Shown: one piece after another, positions 17,135-26,394 of the stretch
How positions within the stretch are numbered: position 1 is the stretch's first letter
How the letters are laid out: the number at the start of each line of letters is the position of its first letter
From: DTU098 sp964498525
GTDB lineage: Bacteria > Bacillota > Desulfotomaculia > Desulfotomaculales > Pelotomaculaceae
Reading direction: 5' to 3'
DNA: 64,000 nucleotides
NCBI GenBank assembly: GCA_964498525.1
Contig: CAZCGU010000015.1
Location: 1 to 64,000 of the forward strand
Translations under genes and position numbers: made by a program
Notes under the pieces: generated by a model
The model's input: the letters and a program-made list of their open reading frames with translations, nothing else
Told to the model about the DNA's origin: nothing
Databases searched by the model: none

Positions 17135-18613
17135 ATGGAAAGAACCGACATTTTCCGCGATATTGCGGAACGCACCGGGGGGGATCTGTATCTCGGCGTA
17201 GTTGGGGGCGTTCGCACCGGCAAATCGACATTTATTCGGCGGTTCATGGAGTTAATGGTACTCCCCAATATGAAAAACGTCCATGACCGGGAGCGGGCCA
17301 AGGATGAACTGCCCCAGGGAGCGGCAGGCCGGACAGTTATGACTACCGAACCTAAGTTCATTCCAAACGAAGCTGTGGAAATACAAATTACTCCAAACTT
17401 GAATGTGAAAATTCGCATGGTCGACTGCGTGGGCTACCGGGTGGAAGGGGCCCTCGGGTATGAAGAAGATGACGGTCCCAGAATGGTCTCCACTCCGTGG
17501 TTTGAGGAACCAATCCCCTTCCAGGAAGCTGCCGAAGTTGGAACCCGCAAGGTAATCTCCGAGCACTCCACTATGGGGCTGGTTATGACCACCGACGGCA
17601 GCATAACCGAGATCCCCAGGGAAAGCTATATTGAGCCCGAAGAAAGGGTAATTGAGGAAATGAAGGATATCAACCGGCCCTTCCTGGTCCTCTTAAACAG
17701 CACTGATGTGGCCGGTGAGGAAACGCAACAACTGGGTGCGGAGCTAAGCGAGAAATACGATGTTCCGGTACTGCCCATTGACTGTGCCCGGATGACCCAG
17801 GCTGATGTCTTAAATATCCTGGAAAAACTGCTCTATGAATTCCCGGTCAACGAGGTCAACATCAGTCTGCCGCCCTGGGTGGAAGAGTTGGAATTTAAAC
17901 ACTGGCTGCGCCAAAAATTTGAGGATTCGGTCCGGGAAACGGTTAAAAATGTTCGTCGTTTAAGGGACGTGAACGGGGCTGTGGAATCCCTGGCGGACTA
18001 CGAATTTGTGGATCAGGTCAGCCTGCGCAGTCTGGATATGGGTACGGGTTCAGCCGCCATCAGCATTACGTCCGATCCAGCGCTATTCTATCAGATATTG
18101 AGCGAACAATCCGGTCTTGCCATTGAAGGAGAGAAGGAACTGTTTCGCCTGGTTAAGGAACTCAGCGTGGCCAAGCGCGAGTACGACAAGGTAGCCCAGG
18201 CTTTAAGCGAAGTAAGGGAGTTTGGCTACGGTGTAGTAACTCCAACCCTTGAAGAGCTCATCCTGGAGGAGCCTGAGCTGATCCGCCAGGGCAACCGCTT
18301 CGGCGTCAAATTAAAAGCAGCTGCCCCGTCGCTGCACTTAATTAAGGCCGATATTACCACCGAAATAACTCCAATCATCGGAACTGAAAGGCAGTGCGAA
18401 GAACTGGTGCAGTACATGCTCAGGGAATTCGAGGATAATCCGCAAAAAATCTGGAAGTCAGAGATTTTCGGGAAATCGGTGCACGATCTTGTGAGGGAGG
18501 GAATCCAGAACAAACTTCACCGTATGCCGGAAAATGCCCAGCTCAAGTTGCAGGAGACCCTTCAGCGGATTGTTAACGAAGGCTCCGGCGGGCTCATCTG
18601 CATTATCATTTAA
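17135..18613 (+). CDS. spoIVA: Stage IV sporulation protein A, spore-coat morphogenetic ATPase
   Basis: SpoIVA polymerises with ATP hydrolysis on the forespore surface to form the coat basement layer. The 492-residue protein starts MERTDIFRDIAERTGGDLYL and has the Walker A GGVRTGKSTFIRRF near residue 24. The C-terminus ends GGLICIII, matching the conserved end of the family. The ATG at 17135 is chosen over an in-frame GTG at 17129 because AAAGGAGGG is then properly spaced and the homology starts there. Confidence 0.97.
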   Translation: MERTDIFRDIAERTGGDLYLGVVGGVRTGKSTFIRRFMELMVLPNMKNVHDRERAKDELPQGAAGRTVMTTEPKFIPNEAVEIQITPNLNVKIRMVDCVGYRVEGALGYEEDDGPRMVSTPWFEEPIPFQEAAEVGTRKVISEHSTMGLVMTTDGSITEIPRESYIEPEERVIEEMKDINRPFLVLLNSTDVAGEETQQLGAELSEKYDVPVLPIDCARMTQADVLNILEKLLYEFPVNEVNISLPPWVEELEFKHWLRQKFEDSVRETVKNVRRLRDVNGAVESLADYEFVDQVSLRSLDMGTGSAAISITSDPALFYQILSEQSGLAIEGEKELFRLVKELSVAKREYDKVAQALSEVREFGYGVVTPTLEELILEEPELIRQGNRFGVKLKAAAPSLHLIKADITTEITPIIGTERQCEELVQYMLREFEDNPQKIWKSEIFGKSVHDLVREGIQNKLHRMPENAQLKLQETLQRIVNEGSGGLICIII

Positions 18614-18620
18614 AATTGTG

Positions 18621-18646
18621 ACCGGTCGCCTGGCCGGTTATTTTTT
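18621..18646 (+). terminator. Intrinsic terminator after spoIVA
   Basis: ACCGG (18621-18625) pairs with CCGGT (18634-18638), followed by TATTTTTTAAA. Confidence 0.65.
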
Positions 18647-18668
18647 AAAGGAGAATAAATAAGTTGTA

Positions 18669-18688
18669 ACCCCCTTTGGGGTTTTTTT
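18669..18688 (+). terminator. Second intrinsic terminator after spoIVA
   Basis: ACCCC pairs with GGGGT around a short loop and is followed by a run of seven T. Confidence 0.65.
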
Positions 18689-18913
18689 CTGTCCTAAAAA
18701 AGATTAGAATATGTGCTTTAAGTGACGCGGCATCCAAGGTCATTTATACCAAATATGGCATAATGTGATATTGGGAACTTCCAAGGGGAAGTTAAAGTTA
18801 ATACATTTAAGAACAACAACTTTATGCTGATATCTGACGGAATTACTTGCTTAAAACAGCTATTACAGGTAATATTACTTAATAAAAGTAAATGCTCCGG
18901 CAATTTTAAAACA

Positions 18914-18942
18914 TTGCCAGTTTAAAAGGCTAATGCTATAAT
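18914..18942 (+). promoter_or_regulatory. Sigma-A promoter of pheB-hom-thrB
   Basis: TTGCCA (18914-18919) and a perfect TATAAT (18937-18942) are separated by 17 bases. An in-frame ATG at 18941 lies inside the -10 box, so it cannot be the pheB start; ATG 18995 is. Confidence 0.75.
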
Positions 18943-18994
18943 GTCTACCATGGGTGGAAATTTATCCGTTGTTTGGGGACGGGAGGTGGTTGGC

Positions 18995-19447
18995 ATGGTC
19001 AAAAAAGAACGCCGATTTTTTCTTGTTCAGGAGGATATCCTGCCCGGGGCTATTCTTAAAACAGCGCTGGCCAGGGAACTGCTCCTGCGGGGCGAGGCAG
19101 CCACGGTAAGCGAAGCAGTGCAAAGGGTGAACTTGAGCCGCAGCGCTTATTACAAGTACAAGGACGGTGTATTTCCTTTTTACCGGTGGAATTCCGGGGT
19201 TGCGGTAAGCCTGTCCATGGTTTTAGAACACAGCCCGGGTGTTCTGTCCAGTGTCCTGAAAACCCTGGCAGAGGCTAAAACGAGCATTCTGACAATTAAT
19301 CAGAACATTCCCGTCAACGGTCTGGCCAGCGTTTCCATCACCTTTGAAACAGCCGGGATGGAGTGTGATGTGGAAGATATCACTTTACGGCTAAGACAAT
19401 TGGAGGGTGTCCGGGAAATCAGTCCCATTGGGCATAATGTGGGTTAG
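18995..19447 (+). CDS. pheB: ACT domain protein PheB (UPF0735 family)
   Basis: The 150-residue protein has an N-terminal helix-turn-helix-like segment (VSEAVQRVNLSRSAYYKYKD, residues about 42-61) and a C-terminal ACT domain (from VSLSMVLEHSPGVLSSVL). The combination suggests an amino-acid-responsive regulator. Family members sit next to phenylalanine or homoserine pathway genes; here hom follows by 12 bases. The ATG is preceded by GGGAGGTGG. Control of hom or thrB by it is inference. Confidence 0.85.
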   Translation: MVKKERRFFLVQEDILPGAILKTALARELLLRGEAATVSEAVQRVNLSRSAYYKYKDGVFPFYRWNSGVAVSLSMVLEHSPGVLSSVLKTLAEAKTSILTINQNIPVNGLASVSITFETAGMECDVEDITLRLRQLEGVREISPIGHNVG

Positions 19448-19459
19448 GGGGTAGTACAA

Positions 19460-20749
19460 ATGGCAAAAAGAATGATCAGTGTCGGTTTGCTGGGCATGGG
19501 TACCGTTGGCCGGGGCGTTTACCGCATTCTGAACGAAAACAAAGCAGATATAGGACAAAAGGTTGGCGTCCCGATTAAAATTAAAAAGATCCTGGTGCGA
19601 GATCTCAGTAAAGACCGCGGCCTGGAGCTGGATCAAAGCCTGTTGACCACTGACGCCGGCGACATTATTGACAACCCGGATATAGATATCGTGGTGGAAG
19701 TACTGGGGGGGATTAATCCCGCCCTGGAGTACTCACTGAGGGCGCTTAAGCAGGGTAAAAGCCTGGTTACCGCCAATAAAGATATGATTGCGGCTCACGG
19801 TAAAGAACTTTTTCAAGCGGCGGGGGAAAACGGCTGTGATGTCTTTTTCGAAGCCAGCGTGGCCGGGGGAATACCCATTATCAGGCCTTTAAAAGAGTGC
19901 CTGGCGGCCAACCGGATTCGGCAGGTTATTGGGATTATTAATGGTACCACCAATTATATGCTCACCCGGATGAGTAAAGAAGGGCTTGCCTTTAGCGAAG
20001 CCCTGGCCCAGGCCCAGGCTCTGGGTTACGCCGAGGCGGATCCCACAGCGGACGTGGGGGGCCATGACGCCGCCCGGAAGCTGGCTATCCTGGCTTCCAT
20101 TGCCTTTAACACCAGGGTTCCTTTGGAGCACGTTTACCTTGAAGGAATAACCCATATAACCACTGAGGATATTAAATATGCAGCCGAACTCAATTATGTG
20201 GTTAAACTTCTGGGGATCGCCAAGGAAAGCGATGACGGTATCGAGGTGCGGGTTCATCCCGCGCTGCTGCCGAAGGATCATCCCCTGGCCCCGGTTGATG
20301 ATGTTTACAATGCCATTTATGTAAGTGGTGACGCTGTAGGCGATGTTATGTTCTTTGGGCGGGGGGCCGGTGAGCTGCCTACCGCCAGTGCGGTTGTTGC
20401 CGATGTAATGAGCGCGGCCCGCTACAAACTGCGGGATGTACCCGGTCTGACAGGCTGCACTTGCTATACCGAAAAACAAACCAAGCCCATGGGCTTGACT
20501 TCAACAAAATACTATATCCGTCTGAACGTTGCCGACAGGCCCGGAGTTCTGGCAAGCATAGCTTTTGTTTTGGGGAATAATGAGGTCAGCCTCGCCTCTG
20601 TTATTCAGAAGCAAACAAAAGGGCAAGCCGCAGAAATTGTGCTGGTAACCCACCGGGTCCTGGAAAAAAATTTGCAGGATGCTCTAAAAATAATCAAAGA
20701 ACTTTCAACCGTAAATGATGTTTCCAGCGTGATCAGGGTTGAGGATTAA
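19460..20749 (+). CDS. hom: Homoserine dehydrogenase
   Basis: It reduces aspartate semialdehyde to homoserine. The 429-residue protein has a Rossmann motif GLLGMGTVGRGVYR at the start, the catalytic-domain segments NGTTNYMLTRM and ADPTADVGGHDAARKLAIL, and a C-terminal ACT domain (LNVADRPGVLASIA), the usual site of threonine feedback. The gene lies between pheB and thrB on the same strand. Confidence 0.96.
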   Translation: MAKRMISVGLLGMGTVGRGVYRILNENKADIGQKVGVPIKIKKILVRDLSKDRGLELDQSLLTTDAGDIIDNPDIDIVVEVLGGINPALEYSLRALKQGKSLVTANKDMIAAHGKELFQAAGENGCDVFFEASVAGGIPIIRPLKECLAANRIRQVIGIINGTTNYMLTRMSKEGLAFSEALAQAQALGYAEADPTADVGGHDAARKLAILASIAFNTRVPLEHVYLEGITHITTEDIKYAAELNYVVKLLGIAKESDDGIEVRVHPALLPKDHPLAPVDDVYNAIYVSGDAVGDVMFFGRGAGELPTASAVVADVMSAARYKLRDVPGLTGCTCYTEKQTKPMGLTSTKYYIRLNVADRPGVLASIAFVLGNNEVSLASVIQKQTKGQAAEIVLVTHRVLEKNLQDALKIIKELSTVNDVSSVIRVED

Positions 20750-20803
20750 AACCGTCATTTTCAACTGCTGTCTGAAAGCACCGGTACAGGAGGGCTTTCC
20801 CTG

Positions 20804-21706
20804 ATGATTAGAGTTCAGGTTCCCGCTACCACGGCCAATCTGGGACCAGGTTTTGACTGCCTGGGCATGGCTCTGGAGCTATACAATACGGTTGAAGTAA
20901 TCCCGGCTGCCCGGGGGCTTGCTATCGAAATTTCAGGGGAAGGGGCGGCCGAACTACCCCGGGATGAGCATAACCTGGTATATCAGGCCATCCAGCATGT
21001 TTTTCGTCAGGTTGGGCATTCCCCGGCGGGTTTAAGGCTGCGCCTGACAAATCAGATTCCTGTGGCCCGGGGGCTTGGCAGCAGTACCTCAGCTATTGTG
21101 GGGGGGGTTATAGCGGCTAACCTGCTCACCGGGGGAAAGCTGTCCGTCAAGGATATAATCAACCTGGCCAGCTCCGTGGAGGGACACCCCGATAACGTGG
21201 CTCCGGCTGTCCTGGGAGGTATTGTTGTGTCGGTTCAGGCGGACGGCGAAATAAAATACCTTAAAATCCAGCCGCCGCCAGGCTTGAGGGGAGTCGCGGC
21301 AATCCCGGATTTTGCCCTTGTTACCAAAATTTCCAGGGATATGCTCCCCGTCCAGGTAACCTTTCAGGACGCTTCTTTCAATGTGGGGAGGGTAGCCTTA
21401 TTGGTAACGGCCCTGCAACAGGGGGATCTGAGCCTTTTGGGAGTGGCCATGGAAGATCGCCTCCACCAGTCCCTTCGATCCTCATATATCCCGGGGTTTA
21501 AAAAAATCCTGGCTGCGGCCAAACTGGCGGGGGCCCGGGGTGTAACGCTGAGCGGGTCGGGACCGACGGTCATTGCTTTCGCTGATTCAAATCTGGAGTT
21601 AATCGCCAGGGTAATGGGTGATACTTTTCGCCAGAACGGCGTGAAGAGCAAGGTCCTGGTTTTAAAGCCCAGCCCCATTGGCGCCCGGGCCCTGGAAACC
21701 AAGTAG
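20804..21706 (+). CDS. thrB: Homoserine kinase (GHMP family)
   Basis: It phosphorylates homoserine on the path to threonine. The 300-residue protein has VPATTANLGPGFDCLGMAL at the start and the ATP-binding loop PVARGLGSSTSAIVGG near residue 86; VTLSGSGPTVIAF near the C-terminus is the third GHMP motif. AGGAGGG precedes the ATG. Threonine synthase is not in this window. Confidence 0.96.
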   Translation: MIRVQVPATTANLGPGFDCLGMALELYNTVEVIPAARGLAIEISGEGAAELPRDEHNLVYQAIQHVFRQVGHSPAGLRLRLTNQIPVARGLGSSTSAIVGGVIAANLLTGGKLSVKDIINLASSVEGHPDNVAPAVLGGIVVSVQADGEIKYLKIQPPPGLRGVAAIPDFALVTKISRDMLPVQVTFQDASFNVGRVALLVTALQQGDLSLLGVAMEDRLHQSLRSSYIPGFKKILAAAKLAGARGVTLSGSGPTVIAFADSNLELIARVMGDTFRQNGVKSKVLVLKPSPIGARALETK

Positions 21707-21779
21707 ATATTTTCCATCTTTCCACTAATCAATGCCGTCTGACAGCGGTTGTCCGGCGACATAAGGAAGGCGGTTTTTT

Positions 21780-23003
21780 ATGCTGATTGTACAAAAATAT
21801 GGTGGCAGTTCGGTAGCCAACGCTGAAAGGATCCGCCGTGTGGCCAGGCGTGTTGCGGATGTCCGCGCCGGGGGTGATGACGTCGTGGTGGTTGTATCGG
21901 CCATGGGGGATACCACCGATGACCTGATTCATTTGGTGGGGGAAATTACCGACTCACCCCCGAAGCGGGAGTTGGATGTAATTCTTTCCACCGGGGAACA
22001 GGTGTCAATAGCGCTGCTGGCAATGGCTGTCAAAGATTTGGGGCAGCCGGTTATTTCCCTGACCGGCGCCCAGGTTGGAATTATGACTGATAATGTTCAT
22101 ACCAGGGCAAGAATTCTGCAAGTCAATACTTCCCGCCTGCATAATGAGTTAAAGCAGGGGAATATCATCGTAGTTGCCGGCTTCCAGGGGATCAATAACG
22201 AAAACGACATAACAACCCTGGGAAGGGGCGGTTCCGACACCACAGCGGTAGCCCTGGCGGCTGCCTTAAAGGCTGATCTATGCGAGATTTATACCGATGT
22301 GGACGGTGTCTATACCGCCGACCCCCGTATTGTGCCTGATGCACGCAAGTTGGACGGGGTATCTTACGATGAGATGCTGGAACTGGCCCATCTGGGGGCT
22401 GTTGTCCTGCATCCACGCTCGGTGGAACTGGCTATGCAGTATTGTTTGCCGTTGCATGTGCGCTCCAGCTTTAACCATAATCTCGGGACAATTGTTAAGG
22501 AGGCGGGCAGTATGGAAAAATCTCTCCTGGTAACCGGTGTAGCCTATGACCTGGATGTGGCCAAAATAGGCCTGTACAATGTTTACGATAAACCAGGGGT
22601 TGCCTTTAAATTATTTAAAACCCTGGCAGACGAAGGTGTTAACGTGGATATGATTATCCAGAGCGCCATGCGGGACGGTAAAAACGATATTGCTTTTACC
22701 TGCAGCCGGGGGGACATGAGGAAAGCCCTTAATGTGGCGGAAAGGTTGCAGCCGGAGTTGGGCTCCAGCGGCTACACCAGTGACAGCGGTGTTGCCAAGG
22801 TATCCATAGTAGGAGCGGGAATGGCCAGCAATCCCGGTGTTGCGGCGATGATGTTCGAGGCGATTTTTGATCAGAGTATAAACCTGAAGATGATCAGTAC
22901 CTCGGAAATCAAGATCTCCTGTGTTATAGATGCCGTTGAAGCCACCAGGGCGGTCCGGGCCCTGCATCAGAAATTCAACCTGGCTGGGGACACGGGTTGC
23001 TAG
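21780..23003 (+). CDS. lysC: Aspartokinase with two C-terminal ACT domains
   Basis: It phosphorylates aspartate, the first step to lysine, threonine and methionine. The 407-residue protein starts MLIVQKYGGSSVANAERI and has TGEQVSIALLAMA and GRGGSDTTAVALAAAL in the kinase domain; two ACT domains follow from about residue 260. In Bacillus an internal start yields a separate beta subunit; an ATG at 22512 (MEKSLLVTG) lies in the right place but has only a modest ribosome site. No lysine riboswitch is visible upstream. Confidence 0.95.
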   Translation: MLIVQKYGGSSVANAERIRRVARRVADVRAGGDDVVVVVSAMGDTTDDLIHLVGEITDSPPKRELDVILSTGEQVSIALLAMAVKDLGQPVISLTGAQVGIMTDNVHTRARILQVNTSRLHNELKQGNIIVVAGFQGINNENDITTLGRGGSDTTAVALAAALKADLCEIYTDVDGVYTADPRIVPDARKLDGVSYDEMLELAHLGAVVLHPRSVELAMQYCLPLHVRSSFNHNLGTIVKEAGSMEKSLLVTGVAYDLDVAKIGLYNVYDKPGVAFKLFKTLADEGVNVDMIIQSAMRDGKNDIAFTCSRGDMRKALNVAERLQPELGSSGYTSDSGVAKVSIVGAGMASNPGVAAMMFEAIFDQSINLKMISTSEIKISCVIDAVEATRAVRALHQKFNLAGDTGC

Positions 23004-23070
23004 GTATATTTAACTGATTGGCCAGCAGTGCCTTCTGTTCTTATCTTATTAAGAATTTTATTTCCCTATA

Positions 23071-23112
23071 AAATAGCTGCCGGCGGCTGTGTGCCGGCAG
23101 CTATTTTTGCAA
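23071..23112. terminator. Strong bidirectional terminator between lysC and the MFS gene
   Basis: AAATAGCTGCCGGC (23071-23084) pairs perfectly with GCCGGCAGCTATTT (23093-23106). The A/T ends allow it to work for lysC on the plus strand and for the convergent MFS gene on the minus strand. Confidence 0.85.
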
Positions 23113-23297
23113 GCCAGGCATAGTCGTTGTCGAAAGGGTAAAAGCATCTTTTCGGTTAGCCTCTTAAAAATTTATCCACCTTTGATCCGCTACCAAAGTA
23201 TTTAACAGACAAAATAAAATCATACTCTGTTTGTAATATTTCTGTATTTATCATAGGGGCGGGGTATATAATTTCAGTTTGATAAGATACAAAAATT

Positions 23298-24911
23298 TTA
23301 AGCAGAAGGACTTTCGGCCGGTTTTCCCGTTGCTGCAGGGGGCGTGGAGGGGAAATTTGGCGATCGGGCCGGGGCTGGGCCGGGCTCTTTTTTTGGTTTA
23401 CCCAGAAAAAAGGCAAAAGGAATAGCAGCTGCGATAAAGAACGTACCCACTATAAACGTGTCGCACATTGCCAGAACCTGGGACTCCCGGACCACCAGAC
23501 CGGCGAGGATAGATGAAGCGGCACTTTTTGCGCCCGCTGCCCCGGCTGTTGTGGTGGTCAGGTAAATCTGGAGCTGACTGAGACTGGAGACCGCGGCAGA
23601 GTTGACTGTTACCAGTTCCGAAAAGCGAGCGTAGTGGAAAACCTGCCTGTTTTGCATAACGGCTGTGAGGATGGCAATGCCGAAGGAAGCCGCAACCTGG
23701 CGAATGACGTTGTTCAGGGACGAAGCCCGGGCAATTTGGTTCAGTGGAACGGTATTCATACCGGCTGTGGCTATAGGCATGGTCGCCAGGCCCATACCGA
23801 TTGACCTCAGAGTCGTTAGATAGATAAGGCTCAAATAACTTATTTCAACGCTCAGCTTTCGTAATTCCCAGGTGCCCCAGGCAGTCAGCCCGAGTCCGAC
23901 GATGGCCAGAGCCCTGGCACCGAAACGGTCGAAAAGAAAACCACTTACGGGCATCATAAAAGCAGCAGCCAGGGCGGACGGGATGAGGAGGACACCGGTC
24001 TGGTAAGGTGTCAGCATCATCAAGTTTTGGGTAAAAAGGGGGATCAGAAAAATTCCCCCGAACAAGCCGATACCGGTCATGCTGCCGGCGAAAACACTTA
24101 TTGTAAAGATGTGGTTTTTAAAGAGTCTTAAATTTAGCATGGGCTGTTCCTGGGCAAGTTCCACCAGGACAAAGAGAAGCAGGGTAAAAAAAGATATGAG
24201 TAAAAGACTCAGGATGTAGTACGAGGTCCAGCCTTCCCGGTTTCCCTGGCTCAGAGCTAAAAGCAGGGTGAAGCAACCCGTCGTGCAAAGAATAAAACCC
24301 CACAGATCGAAGCTCGTATCTTTATTTAAAGGGCTTTCCGGCAGCAGTAAATAGCCCAGCAGGATTCCGGTAATCCCCACCGGAATGTTAATGGTGAACA
24401 GGAGTCGCCAGCTGAAGTGATCGACAATATAACCCCCCAGGGTCGGTCCGATGGCCGGGGCACAGACGGCAGCCATACCCCAGATACCCAGGGCCAGCCC
24501 GATTTTGTGCCGGGGTACGATTCTATAGACAATGGCCATGCTGATGGGCATAACCATCCCGCCGCCAAGGCCCTGGATGATCCTGGCGAAAATCATGGAT
24601 GAATTGTTCCAGGCAAAACTGCAAAGCAAGGAACCCAGGGTAAAAACCAGGGATGCAACCAGATAAACTTTTTTTGTCCCGAACCGGTCACCCAGGTAAC
24701 CGGTTACAGGGATCACCACACCGGAAACGAGCATGTAGGAAGTCAAAACCCACTGAATTTCATCGGAAGCAACCCCAAATATTGCCATAAGTTTGGGCAG
24801 GGCCACGTTTACGGAGCTGTTGTTGAGGATGGCGGCAAAAGCTCCCAGGACAACAACCATCAGGGGAAGCCAGAATGAGTTGTCTTCGGCGGCAGTACTT
24901 TGCTGGTTCAA
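23298..24911 (-). CDS. MFS multidrug exporter, EmrB/QacA (DHA2) type
   Basis: The 537-residue integral membrane protein has about 14 predicted helices. DHA2 markers include LNNSSVNVALPKL in helix 1, GYLGDRFGTKKVYL in the helix 2-3 loop, and GIWGMAAVCAPAIGPTLGGY in helix 5 (motif C, proton antiport). The C-terminal tail is Pro- and Ala-rich. The start is TTG with AAAGGAAG upstream. The substrate is unknown. No partner membrane-fusion gene is adjacent. Confidence 0.88.
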   Translation of the reverse strand: MNQQSTAAEDNSFWLPLMVVVLGAFAAILNNSSVNVALPKLMAIFGVASDEIQWVLTSYMLVSGVVIPVTGYLGDRFGTKKVYLVASLVFTLGSLLCSFAWNNSSMIFARIIQGLGGGMVMPISMAIVYRIVPRHKIGLALGIWGMAAVCAPAIGPTLGGYIVDHFSWRLLFTINIPVGITGILLGYLLLPESPLNKDTSFDLWGFILCTTGCFTLLLALSQGNREGWTSYYILSLLLISFFTLLLFVLVELAQEQPMLNLRLFKNHIFTISVFAGSMTGIGLFGGIFLIPLFTQNLMMLTPYQTGVLLIPSALAAAFMMPVSGFLFDRFGARALAIVGLGLTAWGTWELRKLSVEISYLSLIYLTTLRSIGMGLATMPIATAGMNTVPLNQIARASSLNNVIRQVAASFGIAILTAVMQNRQVFHYARFSELVTVNSAAVSSLSQLQIYLTTTTAGAAGAKSAASSILAGLVVRESQVLAMCDTFIVGTFFIAAAIPFAFFLGKPKKEPGPAPARSPNFPSTPPAATGKPAESPSA

Positions 24912-24930
24912 AAACTATAACTTCCTTTAC

Positions 24931-26136
24931 TTAGTTTTGGCCTTTGATAAAGTAGTCCATCAAGGTATGCCCGGCAAGATGGAAGCCGGCTGCCGCCGCG
25001 GATTCTTCATCAAAGGTCCGACTGCTCTCCTTTAACCACCCTTTGGCATAGAAGGCAAAGGGAACCGGGTTGCTGGAATGGGTCATGGTGCGAAGTGGGG
25101 TGGGGTGATCCGGCAGAAGCAGCAGTTTATAATTTTCAAACGGGTCCAACTCCCGCAGCAGCATTCCCAGCATTTCGTCCACCATTTCAATGGCCCGGAT
25201 TTTGGTATCGGTTTCCCCCCTGTGCCCGGCGGCATCTGGCGCTTCCACATGAATATAGACAAAATCTTTGCCCTTTGAGAGCTCCTCCAGGGCGGCCCGG
25301 ACCTTGCCCCTGTAATTGGTTTTAATGGTACCGGTTACGCCTTCCAGCTTTACCACATCCAGCCCGGCGCAAAGGCCGATTCCCTTAATTAAATCCACGG
25401 CGGAAATCACCGAACCGGACAGCCCGAACTTTTCCCGGAATTTGGGCAGGACGGGCCGTTTACCCTGACCCCAGAACCAAATGGAATTGGCGGGCCTCAA
25501 CCCCGTCTCAAACCTTTTTACGTTGACCGGATGCCGGGGCAGGAAACCGTTGCTTTCCTTCATCAGGGCGGACAGGATTTCACTGCCCCGGCCCTGCGGC
25601 AGGTAAGGGGTAATAACTTGTCCTGAAATATCATGCGGGGGTGTTAATTTTAGATCGGCGGGTCCCCCTTCCCAAACCAGAAGGTGCCGGAAGCCAAAGC
25701 CGGGATAAAATTTTAATTGCCCGTTACCCAGCCGGTTGCCGACTTCAGCTATTAATTGCCCGGACTCTGCTGTTGTGATCTCGTCGGCGCTGTAGTCAAC
25801 CATAATTTTATCTTCATATTTCTCTTTTTCTGAAAGGGTAACGAGGTTGCAGCGGAAGGAAACATCCCCGTCCGCCAACCGGATACCCATACTTACCGCT
25901 TCCAGAGGGGAGCGTCCAGTGTAGTATTTTTTGGGATTATAGCCCATCACGGAAAGATTGGCCACATCGCTGCCCGGTTGAAAGCCCCCTGGTACCGTTT
26001 CGGCCATCCCGATTTCACCGTGGGTGGCCAGATAATCCATGTGGGGTGTGCGTGCGTACTGCAGGGGGGTCTTGTTGCCCAAAGCGGCAATTTTTTCGTC
26101 TGCCATACCGTCGCCCAGTAAAACAATATATTTCAT
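24931..26136 (-). CDS. apgM: Cofactor-independent phosphoglycerate mutase, archaeal type
   Basis: It interconverts 2- and 3-phosphoglycerate. The 401-residue protein belongs to the alkaline phosphatase superfamily: LLGDGMAD at residues 6-13 and GSDVANLSVMGY (nucleophile Ser) near residue 55, with HVEAPDAAGHRG and LLLPDHPTP carrying the metal-binding His and Asp. Related proteins have been proposed as homoserine kinases in some bacteria, but a GHMP-type thrB is already present (20804-21706), so the mutase role is more likely. It lies 19 bases upstream of the MFS gene on the minus strand. Confidence 0.85.
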   Translation of the reverse strand: MKYIVLLGDGMADEKIAALGNKTPLQYARTPHMDYLATHGEIGMAETVPGGFQPGSDVANLSVMGYNPKKYYTGRSPLEAVSMGIRLADGDVSFRCNLVTLSEKEKYEDKIMVDYSADEITTAESGQLIAEVGNRLGNGQLKFYPGFGFRHLLVWEGGPADLKLTPPHDISGQVITPYLPQGRGSEILSALMKESNGFLPRHPVNVKRFETGLRPANSIWFWGQGKRPVLPKFREKFGLSGSVISAVDLIKGIGLCAGLDVVKLEGVTGTIKTNYRGKVRAALEELSKGKDFVYIHVEAPDAAGHRGETDTKIRAIEMVDEMLGMLLRELDPFENYKLLLLPDHPTPLRTMTHSSNPVPFAFYAKGWLKESSRTFDEESAAAAGFHLAGHTLMDYFIKGQN

Positions 26137-26394
26137 GTGAAAGCTCTCCTTAAAATAATTTAAATTATTTTACCCAGAAAAGTATTCTCCTGATTGCCGG
26201 TGAATCCTGCCGGCCGGAGAAAAACTGCTTTTGTATAATAACATAAATTGACTTGTTAAACGCTTACCGCCCGGGATCATTGTTCATATGGTCTTTTCTT
26301 TTTTTGTCCCATAGGATATTTTAGGGGTAGCGTACTGCCTTAAGGCAGGCTGCGGCAGTGTAGAAAGGTTTTGGAAAAATGGAGGTGTTATTTG

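Larger units (their letters stand above)
18614..18994 (+). other. Intergenic region between spoIVA and pheB
   Basis: It holds two terminators at 18621-18646 and 18669-18688, then about 220 AT-rich bases without a gene, then a sigma-A promoter at 18914-18942. Confidence 0.6.

Noticed and set aside
24931..26136. Homoserine kinase role for the phosphoglycerate mutase-like protein
   Set aside because: A standard GHMP homoserine kinase is encoded at 20804-21706, and the genes are on opposite strands and not co-transcribed.
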